64,000 nucleotides of DNA. It comes from CBDEFX01 sp965237635. GTDB lineage: Bacteria > Chloroflexota > Dehalococcoidia > Lucifugimonadales > CAUZJF01. Below the pieces are notes generated by a model, which saw only the letters and a program-made list of their open reading frames with translations, had not been told where the DNA came from and did not search any database. This document shows positions 1-8,165 of the stretch, piece by piece. The translations under genes and the position numbers were made by a program. Each line of letters starts with the position of its first letter. The first letter of the stretch is position 1. The stretch spans positions 2,170,001 through 2,234,000 of the forward strand of contig CBDEFX010000002.1 in the NCBI GenBank assembly GCA_965237635.1, written 5' to 3'.

Positions 1-93
1 GATCGCCACAGCCACATGTTTGTCTTTGTGGGTATCGACCCCAACAACCAGACGAGCGGTGGCGATATCTCCAAGACTGATCACTGCTGTCAC
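1..93 (-). CDS. IS110-family transposase, N-terminal part, runs off the left edge
   Basis: Read on the minus strand, a GTG at 93 opens a frame whose product contains LVVGVDTHKDKHVAVAI. This is the first catalytic motif (the Asp of the DEDD RuvC-like domain) at the start of IS110-family transposases. GAGG lies just upstream of the GTG. The gene continues beyond base 1, so whether it is intact cannot be judged. Family assignment rests on the motif alone, but this motif is very characteristic. Confidence 0.8.
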   Translation of the reverse strand, partial: MTAVISLGDIATARLVVGVDTHKDKHVAVAI

Positions 94-372
94 CTCGTTC
101 TCGAGTAGGATGGTGCTCAACGGCCGGGTGAGCGGACAGGACTGCGATGGGGCCCAGAGCCAGGCTCCTATGAGGTCACTGCTCGCCTTGCCGAAGGCGC
201 TTCGGGTACCACCTCGAATCGGGTCGACAGATCAGGCTGAAGGCATGATGCCAGTCTCAAAAAGGGTCAGGCCCGAGCCGAGGTGGCCCGGGATTCATCA
301 TCGCAGTCTCAAAAGCCGGCGAGGATGCCAGAGTGTAGACTGTAGTGCAACGCTGGGACAGGAGCGAATCAG

Positions 373-543
373 ATGCCGCTTCGAGACTTGGACCGAGAGC
401 AAATGTGGCTGTTGCCGCCGTCCCTTGACGAGCTGTTGCCATTGGATCACCCGGCGCGATTCGTGGCTGAGTTCGTAGACGCGTTGGATAGGGACGACTG
501 GGCGGAGCTTGGCGTGGAGATAGAAGGAGACCCGCTGGGAGCG
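373..543 (+). pseudogene. IS1182-type transposase, N-terminal fragment
   Basis: The first 56 or so codons (MPLRDLDREQMWLLPP..., then DELLPLDHPARFVAEFVDAL) match the conserved start of IS1182/DUF772 transposases. Homology stops at GDPLGAP near 543. From there the sequence reads as the 3' part of an IS66 transposase on the opposite strand. No rest of this gene is found in the window, so it is a dead fragment. It belongs to a different subgroup from the intact IS1182-type transposase at 3150-4850, whose N-terminus is unlike it. Confidence 0.75.
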
Positions 544-1645
544 CCGCTGATCTTACGGCTGACCACCAGGTGTCGTAAGCTCCGTTCAGCGGCATTGTTG
601 TCGGCTGGCACACCCGGATGGGACACGAAGACGAACAGCTCCTTGATGAACCGCTCTATGCGCCGGCAGAGCTTGGCTTGAGGCGCCGTATCGTCGTTGG
701 AGAAGGGCTGGCACAGCGACAGCAGCAGTTTCTCCAGCATCAACTGGTCGGCAGACGCAGACGGCTGGTAGCCAGACGCTGGTGGGCTGGGGTAGTCAGC
801 GGACGCCTTTGCCCGGTCATAGAGTTGGCGCACCGCTGTAGCCCACCGGCCCAGACCCGTGTCTTGAGGGTACAACGCCTCAAGCTCATCGATGTCCCGC
901 AACAGGTGTACCCAGCAGCGCTGCTTGAGGTCGGGGTAATGACTGTATGCAGCGTAGAAGTCACTCACCAGCACTCCGCTGAAGAGTTTGCTCTCGCCCT
1001 GACCGGGGGACTCGCCCAACACCTCGTCCACCACACCCTTGCCGCGGCCACGGCGTAGGAAGTATCGCTCAGTGGGAGTGCTGAGGGTCCAGACATAACC
1101 GTTGACACCATCCTCCCGCCAGCCGGTCTCATCTGCGTGCACTACCGGAGAGCCACGGATGCGCTTGAGCATCTCAGCCACGACCGGTTGGGCCCGTTGG
1201 GCTGCGGCATGTACTACCTCAATGATGGCGCCGACGCTCAGCTCAACTGATGGACTGTTTGCAGGTACCACTGGATGCTTCTGACCGGCAGCCGTCCCTC
1301 TTCCCGAAGCGTCACGATCAGGCTCATCAGATTGGGTCCCAAGCGCCGGCGCCCCATTGCCAACCCCTTCAATGGCTCTTGAGGCAATCGCCGCTTGTCG
1401 CACAGCGGACATATCCGTGCCACAAAGAGGTGCTCAATCACCTCTGCTGGCGTCACCGGAAGATCGATCACCTCCCGTGTCCGCTGGACCCAGCCGCCTG
1501 ACAGGCCCGTCCCGCACTCCGGGCACGACTCGGGAGCATGTATCACCCGCCGCGTGGGTTCCATACGCCGCCGGGCAAAGCCGTGCAGACGCTGTCTTCT
1601 CGGTCCCTTCCTCTCCTGTTGACGCCGCTTCACGGTAGCGCTCAC
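544..1645 (-). pseudogene. IS66-family transposase (TnpC) fragment, frameshifted and cut at both ends
   Basis: Two minus-strand frames make one IS66 transposase. The upstream part (1645 to about 1255) has the zinc-finger-like CPECGTGL...CPLCDKRRLP region and the motif LPVRSIQWYLQT. The downstream part (about 1255 to 544) has VVHADETGWREDG, CWVHLLRDIDELEALYP and the C-terminal catalytic motif NNAAERSLRHLVVSRKISG. The frame changes near 1250-1260, between HQLS and SVGAIIEVVHAAAQ. The usual first ~90 residues are missing; the sequence there becomes an IS1182-like terminal repeat. The usual tail after KISG is also missing, where it joins the IS1182 fragment at about 543. Family identity is secure, and the gene is clearly inactive. 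Confidence 0.85.
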
Positions 1646-1694
1646 ATGTGCTAAAGCGCTGGAACTTCCTCAAAACGGGTTTTTACGAGGGAAT
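1632..1694 (+). repeat. Solo right end of an IS1182-like element or MITE
   Basis: These 63 bases match 57008-57070, the right half of the MITE described below, at 60 of 63 positions. They end in the same TTTTTACGAGGGAAT terminal repeat. The element end abuts the terminase remnant. No matching left end was found upstream, so this is a remnant joined to the IS66 fragment by deletion or rearrangement. If the 8-bp duplication rule of its relatives holds, the target would have been CATGTTTG at 1695-1702. Confidence 0.8.
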
Positions 1695-2505
1695 CATGTT
1701 TGACGCCATCTCGACCGCCACTGGCAAGCCGGGCTCCCCGCTAAAGGCGCTATTCATCGGCACCTTGGCACCAGCAAAGGGCGGATGGTGGCATGATTTG
1801 GTGTCCGGTGGCTCCGAAGGTTCAACTTACGTGAAGCTCCTACAGGCGGACCGTGACAAGTGGGACTCCTGGCCTGAGATTCGGAAGGTCAATCTGTTGA
1901 CCGCTATCAGCCCGGACTTCCGGCGCAAGCTGCTAGAACAGCGCGATCAAGCGCGGGGCGATACCCGGCTCAAGGCGCGGTTTCTGTCGTTTCACCTTAA
2001 TGTCCCAACGTAGGATGAGAGCACTCTGCTACTTACGGTTGACGACTGGAAGCTGGCAACCGCGCGGCCCGTGGGCCTGCCTGCAGGGAAGCCGATTATA
2101 GGCATCGACCTGGGCGGCGGTCGAGCATGGAGCGCCGCCGTCGCGGTCTGGCAGTCCGGACGCATGGAGGCTATCGCCTGTGCTCCCGGCATCCCCGATC
2201 TGGACGCACAGGAGCGACGCGACAACGTGCCCCAAGGGGTTTATACCAAGCTCATGCAAGACGGCTCTCTATCGCTCGCTCAGGGCCTTAGAGTACAGCC
2301 ACCGAGCGCCTTGTGGGAAGCAATCTGCGGACAAGTGGGGAGCGCCGGTCAAGATCGTGTGCGACCGTTTCAGGCTGTCTGAGCTGCGCGACGTCGTGGG
2401 AAACGCCTGTGCCATCGAGCCGCGTGTCACTCAGTGGTCGAGTAGCAGCGCCGACATAAGGGCGCTCAGGAAGATTTGCCGTGACGGGCCGCTCTCCGTG
2501 GACCC
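1695..2505 (+). pseudogene. Phage terminase large subunit, middle part (interrupted)
   Basis: The frame from about 1696 reads like the late ATPase and early nuclease part of a phage terminase large subunit: KALFIGTLAPAKGGWWHDLV, then KARFLSFHLNVPT, and PIIGIDLGGGRAWSAAVAVW, which resembles the first acidic nuclease motif (Asp). A TAG at 2011-2013 interrupts the same frame, probably replacing a Trp codon. A single-base frameshift near 2320-2330 moves the reading into DKWGAPVKIVCDRFRLSELRDVVGN. The ATPase N-terminus is missing on the left, and the gene is broken by IS256 after SVDP. The end of the gene is at 5866-6105. It is a prophage relic; no other virion genes are visible nearby. Confidence 0.75.
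2498..2505 (+). repeat. Target duplication of the IS256 element, left copy
   Basis: GTGGACCC here is repeated exactly at 5866-5873. In both places it encodes V-D-P of the terminase in the same frame, so precise removal of the element would rejoin the gene. Confidence 0.9.
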
Positions 2506-2555
2506 GGTCACGTCCCGTCAAGTGGTGTAAGAGTGCGTCATCCTGTTGATGTTGT

Positions 2556-2962
2556 TTAGGCGGCTGTCGCCTCCGCGAGATCGGCCTCCGGAAGAGCTTC
2601 GTTTAGGATCAGAATGGCGGGTGTGAGGTATCGGCGGCCGACGGCCCATTCGTCGTGCTGTTCAGCGAGGACGGCGCCAACCAGGCGACGCACGGCTGGT
2701 CGGTTAGGGAAGATGCCCACGACATCGGTGCGACGCCTGATCTCCTTGTTGAGACGCTCCAGGGGGTTGTTGGACCAGATCTTCTTCCAGTGGGCGACAG
2801 GGAAGCTGGAGAAGGCCAGGATATCGGGTCCAGCCTCGTCCAGTAGAGAGGCCACCTGAGGGAACCGGTCTCCGAGTTGATCGGTCACCCTATCGAGTTG
2901 GGCGTGTACCTCATCGGGGGAGGGTTGCTGGTAGATGGTGCGGACCATGGTGGCCATCCATG
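2556..2962 (-). pseudogene. IS256 transposase, C-terminal part
   Basis: This is the 3' part of the IS256 transposase split by the inner element: WMATMVRTIYQQPSPDE onward, with the C-terminal catalytic Glu region WSNNPLERLNKEIRRRTDVV and the family ending GRRYLTP. Joined to 4944-5759 with one copy of CATCCATG removed, the total is 1215 bp. That is one uninterrupted frame of 404 residues, so the interruption is its only visible defect. Confidence 0.9.
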
Positions 2963-4943
2963 ATTCCCTCGTAACAAGGCCTGTTTGAGATGAGCCCTGG
3001 CGTGCGAAGGTGGTCTGGAGCGGAGGAGGCCACGGGATGCCGGCTGCTGGCCTCACCGCACCATCTGCCGCGCTCAGGACAAGCGTGATCCCGTTGCGGT
3101 ACCCATTCCGTGGCTCAGGGCACCCGGTGGAAGTTGTGGAGCGGCGCCCTCATGCGGCCGCGACCGCAGGTACCGTCCCGACCGCCTGCTGAGCCGTGTT
3201 CTCCATCTCCACCAGGCGTGCATGGACCATCCGCTTGAAGTTGCACGCCAACGCCTTCAGGTAGACGGCAAGCCGCACCCGACGGCCCCCTCGCACCCGC
3301 AAGCGCCCAAGCCCGTGGGCGCGCTTGAGCTCGGAGTTCGTTCCCTCGATCCCGGCCCTTATGGCATACCGCTTGCGCCACTCCTCGGTGGCCTCGGCCC
3401 TCCGGCGCCGCTCGATGTTTACCTTCACCAGGTCCGCCTTGAGGACGTAGTCCCCCGCACGCCGGTCCAGCTTCACTGGGCAACGGGACCGCAAGGGGCA
3501 GGGCTCGCATGTTGTCCCGGCAAAGTGGACCTCTACCCGCTCCGGCGCATCCTCCAACTCGTACTCCTCGATGGACGGGTGGCCGGCGGGGCACACCGTG
3601 GTCTGCTCCCCTGTGACGTCGATCTGAAAGTCCGCGGCGGTGAGCGGCGGTGGTCCGTCACGCTCTCCTTCGTGCGAGTTCCCCGGCGCCGACCCCGCCA
3701 CCGGGCTCACCAGTTCCGTTCCCCGGCGCGAGGCTTCGAAGGCGTTGCGGCCCGACCCATACGCCGTGTCGGCGAAGAGCTCGTCCGGTCGGACCTTCCG
3801 CTCCGCGAGCCCGTCAACGACCGGCACGCTCACGTCGGTGTCGCTCCCACTCGAGGGGGTCACCTCCACGTGGGTGATGAGCTGGGTGGCGTTCTCCTCG
3901 TGGCAGGTCTCCGCCACCTGCACCTCGTACCCCTTCCCCTTGTGGCCGCTGTAGGTCACATCCGGGTCGTGGGGCGATTGCAGCGAGTCGGCGGACACCT
4001 GCTTCGGGTCCTTCAAGGCCACGGGCACCTTGCATTCCCCAGCATCGTCATCATCGTCCCCCGGGCGCCCGTCCCGGTGTTTGCCCACATGGCACTGCTC
4101 CCGCAGCAGCCGCTCCAGCAGCCGGTACTCCTCCAGCTGGGCAGCAGTCGTGCCATGGAACCGGTCCACCAGCCGGTAGAGGTCCCGGGCACAGACCGAA
4201 AGGCGTCGCCGACCCTCCCCCGTGCGGGCGTCCTCGTAGTGGGTCGCCTCGTCTTCTTCCTTCAAATAGCGCCCCAGGAGGCCCTCCGGAACCACAGGGC
4301 GAAGCTCTGGGTGCTCCCAGCGCAAGGCCCGCAGGAACAACCGCATCGTCTCACAGAACAGGCCCAGCCGGGTGAGTGTAGCGATGTTGCTCATGATGTG
4401 GGTGGAGTCCAGCCGTTGCTTTCCGGTGCGTATGCCCAGCGCCTGGATGATCCGGTCCGTGGTCTCCTGGAAAGCCAGCCGGCCACCATCGTGCTGCATC
4501 AGGCGAACTCGGAAGTTGTGGAGGGTCTTCTGGGGCAGGTGGGTCTCCTCGATGTCCAGCCGCAGGGCGTGGTGCCAGAGCAGGTTGAACTCTAGCTGCT
4601 CCAGGGCTTCACCGTCGGTGAGGTTGAACATCTCTTTGAGAAGGTGGACCCCGAGGACGGTCTGCACCGCCCGGTTGGGACGGCCGTTGTCCGCGCAGTA
4701 CATCGGAGCAAAGAGCTCCTCGTCAATCAGGGGGAGCGCCTCGTTTCGGAAAACCTCGGCCCAACTTCTCTCCAGGCGCTTAGCCTTCTTCGGCGTCACC
4801 AGGAACCGGGACTGCCAGAGGCTCTCTTGCGGGTCTCGTATTCGGAACATCCTCCCCTCCCTCGGCCAGGCGCAGCGCCCACGACCTTTTATTACATTAT
4901 CCCCACCTTGCCCCAGGCTGGCGAGGGGTTTTTACGAACAAAT
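2963..4943 (-). mobile_element. Complete IS1182-type insertion sequence nested in IS256
   Basis: The element is 1981 bp, flanked by exact 8-bp direct repeats CATCCATG (2955-2962 and 4944-4951). Its ends are imperfect inverted repeats: ATTCCCTCGTAACAAGG on the left and, inverted, ATTTGTTCGTAAAAACC on the right. It carries one transposase gene that looks intact. The end sequence is clearly related to the MITE at 56912-57070. Confidence 0.92.
3150..4850 (-). CDS. IS1182-family transposase (intact)
   Basis: This 566-residue DDE transposase has an N-terminal DUF772-like region (LIDEELFAPMYCADNGRPN, LLKEMFNLTDGEALEQLEFNLLWHHAL), then QRLDSTHIMSNIATLTRLGL with a catalytic Asp, and ADTAYGSGRN with a second Asp. 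It continues with a Cys cluster (CEPCPLRSRCPVKL) and the C-terminal EGTNSELKRAHGLGRLRVRGG region with the Glu. The length is normal for the family and no stops or shifts are visible. It may still be active and is a candidate source of transposase for the related MITE. The ATG start at 4850 lies about 90 bp inside the element end. Confidence 0.92.
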   Translation of the reverse strand: MFRIRDPQESLWQSRFLVTPKKAKRLERSWAEVFRNEALPLIDEELFAPMYCADNGRPNRAVQTVLGVHLLKEMFNLTDGEALEQLEFNLLWHHALRLDIEETHLPQKTLHNFRVRLMQHDGGRLAFQETTDRIIQALGIRTGKQRLDSTHIMSNIATLTRLGLFCETMRLFLRALRWEHPELRPVVPEGLLGRYLKEEDEATHYEDARTGEGRRRLSVCARDLYRLVDRFHGTTAAQLEEYRLLERLLREQCHVGKHRDGRPGDDDDDAGECKVPVALKDPKQVSADSLQSPHDPDVTYSGHKGKGYEVQVAETCHEENATQLITHVEVTPSSGSDTDVSVPVVDGLAERKVRPDELFADTAYGSGRNAFEASRRGTELVSPVAGSAPGNSHEGERDGPPPLTAADFQIDVTGEQTTVCPAGHPSIEEYELEDAPERVEVHFAGTTCEPCPLRSRCPVKLDRRAGDYVLKADLVKVNIERRRRAEATEEWRKRYAIRAGIEGTNSELKRAHGLGRLRVRGGRRVRLAVYLKALACNFKRMVHARLVEMENTAQQAVGTVPAVAAA

Positions 4944-5759
4944 CATCCATGGTTGGACTCTTCTGGGTACCCGAGTGAGCAGGTTGGTCATGAAGTGGGT
5001 GCGGCACCGTTGCCAGCTGGCTCCGCCGAAGACTGCGGCGATGGCGCCGCGGAGTCCCTGATGAGCGTCCGATACCACCAGCTCCACCCCGCTGAGGCCC
5101 CTGGCGGACAGCGAGCGTAGGAAGGCCAGCCAGAAGGCGCCGTCTTCACTGGTACCCACGTCCATCCCAATGATCTCCCGCTTGCCCTCGCCATTGACGG
5201 CCGTCGCCACCACCACGCTGACGTTGACGCTCCTGCCGTCCTCCCTGACCTTCTGGGTCAGTGCGTCCAGCCACAGGTAAGGGTAGGGTCCACCGTCCAG
5301 CGGACGGCCCAGGAAGCCATCCACCACCACGTCCAGCTCCTGACAGATACGCGACACCTGGCTCTTGGAGATACCCTCACACCCCAGGGCCTTGACCAGG
5401 TCATCCACCCGCCTTGTGGATACCCCTTCCACGTAGGCCTGCTGAATGACCGCCAGCAGAGCTCGCTCGCTGCGACCCCGTGGCTCCAGCAGGCTCGGGA
5501 AGTAGCTCCCCTCTCGAAGCTTCGGGATGTGCAGCTCCATAGTCCCCACACGGGTATCCCACGCCCGGGACCGATACCCGTTGCGCTGGGTCACCCGCTC
5601 AGGGCTGCGTTCTCCATACTCAGCACCGATCCTCGATGACACCTCCGCATCCATGATCCCCTCTACCAGCACTCTCAGTGCCTCCCGTAGGAAGTCCACG
5701 TCACCGTCCATTCCCCCCCTGCGCAATAGCTCCAGCAGGTCCATCCTTTCCTTGACCAC
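4944..5759 (-). pseudogene. IS256 transposase, N-terminal part
   Basis: This is the 5' two thirds of the interrupted IS256 transposase. It begins MVKERMDLLELLRRGGMDGD and contains RNGYRSRAWDTRVGTMELHIPKL, the first catalytic Asp in YLWLDALTQKV and the second in VELVVSDAHQGL. It ends at FMTNLLTRVPRRVQPWM, where the nested element enters. The rest of the protein is at 2556-2962 in the matching phase. Confidence 0.9.
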
Positions 5760-5865
5760 TGTTGTCCTCCTTTCTCGAGCTTTCTTCTTTGCCCGCTAAG
5801 GATGACGCGGTGGTCTCTCTTTCTCCAGACCCTCTCCCTCTTACACCACTTCCTGGGACTCTACT

Positions 5866-6105
5866 GTGGACCCTGTGAGCCACAATCTGCTAGTGGTCTC
5901 CATGAGCGCCGCGATGGTAGAGAACGACAAGGCGGGCAACGTGAGGATGATTAAAAGAGGCCATGACAACAAAGCCCGGGACGACGTGGCGGCGGCGGCT
6001 GTCCTTGCGGCGGGAGCGTTCGAGCGGGCGGGCTCGTCGGTGCGTAAGCTGTCCTACGCCTCGCTAGCCCACTCACGGGGGTTCGAACCACACGAGGCCC
6101 CATGA
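5866..6105 (+). pseudogene. Phage terminase large subunit, C-terminal end
   Basis: Starting at the right copy of GTGGACCC, the frame continues the terminase as VDPVSHNLLVVSMSAAMVEN. It then reads RMIKRGHDNKARDDVAAAAV, typical of the C-terminal end of phage terminase large subunits, where an acidic residue closes the nuclease site. The stop is TGA at 6103-6105. It is in the same reading frame as SVDP at 2505. Confidence 0.7.
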
Positions 6106-6202
6106 ACTGTTGTCCTAGTCAACCGACTCTAGGCCCACTGCCCATGAGTACCGTAGTTTTTCGTGTCGATTGCCTCTCATCCATGTTCGTATTGAGGTTC
6201 AG

Positions 6203-6237
6203 GCCAGCCCTGTAGGTGTGGCCGTTACAGGGCTGGC
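6203..6237. other. Strong hairpin in the 6106-6299 spacer
   Basis: GCCAGCCCTGTA at 6203-6214 is perfectly complementary to 6226-6237, giving a 12-bp stem with an 11-base loop. No T-run follows on either strand, so a plain intrinsic terminator is not supported. The rest of the 6106-6299 spacer shows nothing recognisable. Confidence 0.45.
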
Positions 6238-6299
6238 AACCCACCCTATGAGGGCTCCGATGCGCCGTGTTGCGGGCCAATCCAGCCAGCGTCGCGGTT

Positions 6300-6850
6300 C
6301 TACTCAGGAGACTTGAAGAGTGATATGCGATTGCCAGCGATATCATAGAATATAGCAATCGAGCCGAATCCGCCGGGAACCTCTGTGGGAGGCATTAAGG
6401 CGCTGCCGCCCAGGCTTACGGCCTTGTCAAGATACGCTTGCAGGTCGTTGACCATAACGGCTACGGAAGGATGGTTGGGCGGCATATCCTCTGTGTGCTG
6501 GAAGATGCCGCCGCCAATCCCTCCAGATTCCTGTTGGATAAGGCGGTAGTTGGCCTCCTCGTGATAGTGGATTTGCCAGTCGAACATTCCAGTGTAGAAC
6601 TCGGCGAGCACCGCTGCGTCGCTGCATCCAACCTCGAAATGCACCACCGGCGGAGCGTTCCCCTTGGGCGGCATCTGTCCGTCCCATTCCGGCGGTAGTG
6701 AATACAGCCCTATGGCGTTGTCGGCAGGGTCCCCGAACATAGCGATGGAGCCCATGCCGGGCGCTATCTCCATCGGTGACATGATGGCGTTCCCACCCAT
6801 ACCGGCCACCTTATCCAGCGCCGCTTGAAGGTCGTCAACCTGCACTAAGG
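6300..6850 (-). pseudogene. VOC/glyoxalase-fold protein, 5' end removed by IS3
   Basis: The product has two vicinal-oxygen-chelate modules. The first is partial (VQVDDLQAALDKVAGMGG...GMGSIAMFGDPADNAIGLY). The second is complete (PPVVHFEVGCSDAAVLAEFYTGMFDW to GFGSIAIFYDIAGNRISLFK). Two-module VOC proteins normally have about 70 more N-terminal residues, starting with a conserved FEI segment. These are missing because the frame runs straight into the IS3 end at 6851. Substrate is unknown. No start signal exists in the remaining sequence, so it is treated as a truncated gene. Confidence 0.8.
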
Positions 6851-6862
6851 TGGACCCCATTA

Positions 6863-7798
6863 TTAAGACAGCACGAGGGCTAAATTAAGAGAGTCTCCCA
6901 CCCCTGCGCTAGGTTTCACCAAGCCCGATGGCAGCCCTGCTTCTTCAGCTGCTGCTCCCCTTTCTTCCTGGCCATGTTGGTACACCTCTGCTGGGGTCCG
7001 GTAGCCCAAAGCCTGGTGAGGCCTCTGCCGGTTGTAGAACTCCAGGTAGGCATTGATCCCAGTTCGGGCCTCGGCGACGGTCTGGTAAGCTTTCAGATAC
7101 ACCTCCTCGTACTTGATGCTCCGCCACAGCCGCTCCACGAAGATGTTGTCCAGGTACCTACCCTTACCATCCATGCTGACCTGGACCCTCTGCTCCTGCA
7201 ACGTCTGGGTAAAGGCCTCACTGGTGAACTGACTCCCCTGGTCGGTGTTGAATATCTCCGGTCGTCCCTTACCCAGGGCTTCCTCCAACGCCGCCACGCA
7301 GAAGCTGGTGTCCATGGTGTTGGAGAGCTTCCAGGCCAGCACGTGCCGGCTGTGCCAGTCCATGATGGCCACCAGGTACAGGAAGCCCTTCGGCATGGGG
7401 ATGTAGGTGATGTCCGCGGCCCAGACCTGGTCGACCCGATTAACCTCCACTCCCTTCAGCAGATAGGGAAAGATCCGGTGTCCCGGCGCTGGTTTGCTGG
7501 TGTTGGGACGCCGGTAGATGGCTTCCAGACCCATCAACCGCATCAGCCTTCGAACCCTTTTTCGGCTCACCAGATAGCCCTGTTGCAGCAGCCAGGCCTT
7601 CATCTTCCTGGAGCCGTAGAAGGGGGTCTTCAAATACTGACGGTCCATCAGGGCCATCAACTCCAGGTCTTCTGCCCTGGTCGGTACCGACCGGTAGTAC
7701 ACCGAGGCCCGGCTGACGTCCAGCAGGATACATTGACGCACCAAAGACAGCTGCTGGTGGTCTCGGTCTATCATGGCTCGCCGTATGCTGCGACTCAT
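6863..7798 (-). CDS. IS3-family transposase OrfB (rve integrase core)
   Basis: This 311-residue protein has an N-terminal helical region (RRAMIDRDHQQLSLVRQCIL, VSRASVYYR) and an HTH_21-like part. The retroviral-type DDE core follows: Asp in VWAADITYIPM, Asp in FNTDQGSQFTS, Glu in NIFVERLWRSIKYEEVYL. It ends with the family motif YNRQRPHQALGYRTPAEVY. It overlaps the end of orfA by 4 bp (ATGA) and lies in the -1 frame, so the active transposase is expected to be an OrfAB fusion made by frameshifting. Confidence 0.93.
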   Translation of the reverse strand: MSRSIRRAMIDRDHQQLSLVRQCILLDVSRASVYYRSVPTRAEDLELMALMDRQYLKTPFYGSRKMKAWLLQQGYLVSRKRVRRLMRLMGLEAIYRRPNTSKPAPGHRIFPYLLKGVEVNRVDQVWAADITYIPMPKGFLYLVAIMDWHSRHVLAWKLSNTMDTSFCVAALEEALGKGRPEIFNTDQGSQFTSEAFTQTLQEQRVQVSMDGKGRYLDNIFVERLWRSIKYEEVYLKAYQTVAEARTGINAYLEFYNRQRPHQALGYRTPAEVYQHGQEERGAAAEEAGLPSGLVKPSAGVGDSLNLALVLS

Positions 7799-8094
7799 AG
7801 ACCGGACCTTTCCGACAAAAAATCGCGTTCCACCTTCAGCTGGCCGATGTGCCGGTAGAGGTGGTTAATCTGAGCTTCCTTGGCTTTCTCCTGGGATTTC
7901 TGATTGGTGGCAAATAGCTCCGGGGCTCCTTCCGCCAGGGCCCTTTTCCAGGCGTGAATCTGACTGGGATGGACCTCAAATCGGCTGGCCAGCTGGGCGA
8001 TGGTCTCTTCCCCCGCAAGGGCGGCCAAGGCCACCTTGGCCTTGAACGCCGGACTGTGCTTATTCCTCGTCTGCTTCATGTCCTGCTCCTCCAC
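7795..8094 (-). CDS. IS3-family OrfA, helix-turn-helix protein
   Basis: This 99-residue protein starts MEEQDMKQTRNKHSPAFKAK, has a helix-turn-helix (IAQLASRFEVHPSQIHAWKR) and ends in a leucine-zipper-like segment (IGQLKVERDFLSERSGL). It provides DNA binding to the terminal repeats, as in other IS3 elements. It is read together with orfB through the slippery site at 7816-7822. Confidence 0.92.
   Translation of the reverse strand: MEEQDMKQTRNKHSPAFKAKVALAALAGEETIAQLASRFEVHPSQIHAWKRALAEGAPELFATNQKSQEKAKEAQINHLYRHIGQLKVERDFLSERSGL
7816..7822 (-). promoter_or_regulatory. Slippery heptamer for programmed -1 frameshift (OrfAB)
   Basis: On the minus strand the sequence is T TTT TTG, in the exact phase needed (the 0-frame codons are TTT-TTG, Phe92-Leu93 of OrfA). 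A -1 slip here leads into the orfB frame just before the orfA stop. The position, phase and frame relation match IS3-family recoding. The stimulatory structure was not worked out. Confidence 0.75.
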
Positions 8095-8165
8095 GTCGGT
8101 TAGTTGCCGGTTATTTTAGGAGCTGGACTCTCTCTTAGCCAGTTGTCTAGTTTTTGGGTACCACC

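Larger units (their letters stand above)
2506..5865 (-). mobile_element. IS256-family element, interrupted by an IS1182-type element
   Basis: The outer boundaries are set by the 8-bp duplication GTGGACCC. The imperfect terminal repeats share GTCCC and AAGTGGTGTAAGAG (2506-2535, and inverted at about 5836-5865). Removing the inner insertion (1981 bp plus one 8-bp duplication) leaves 1371 bp, a normal IS256 length. The element lies in the terminase gene, opposite to its direction. Confidence 0.9.
6851..8163 (-). mobile_element. IS3-family insertion sequence (apparently intact)
   Basis: The ends are imperfect inverted repeats beginning TGGACCCCATTATTAAGACA at 6851 and, inverted from 8163, TGGTACCCAAAAACTAGACA. 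The repeat may extend outward by AGG/CCT to 6848 and 8166. The element carries orfA and orfB in the usual -1 arrangement. No target duplication is visible, and the two flanks are pieces of different truncated genes. This points to a deletion or recombination next to the element after it inserted. Confidence 0.88.

Noticed and set aside
14..21. CATGTTTG in the IS110 start matches the would-be 8-bp target copy at 1695-1702
   Set aside because: Here it is part of the transposase codons (KDKHVA region) and no terminal repeat follows, so it is a chance match.
3222..4595. Long plus-strand open frame (457 codons) opposite the IS1182 transposase
   Set aside because: It is the mirror of the GC-rich transposase gene, with no family motif and Pro/Arg-rich composition typical of an antisense frame.
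6974..7858. 294-codon plus-strand frame opposite the IS3 orfB
   Set aside because: It is antisense to a clear transposase, with no motif or start signal of its own.
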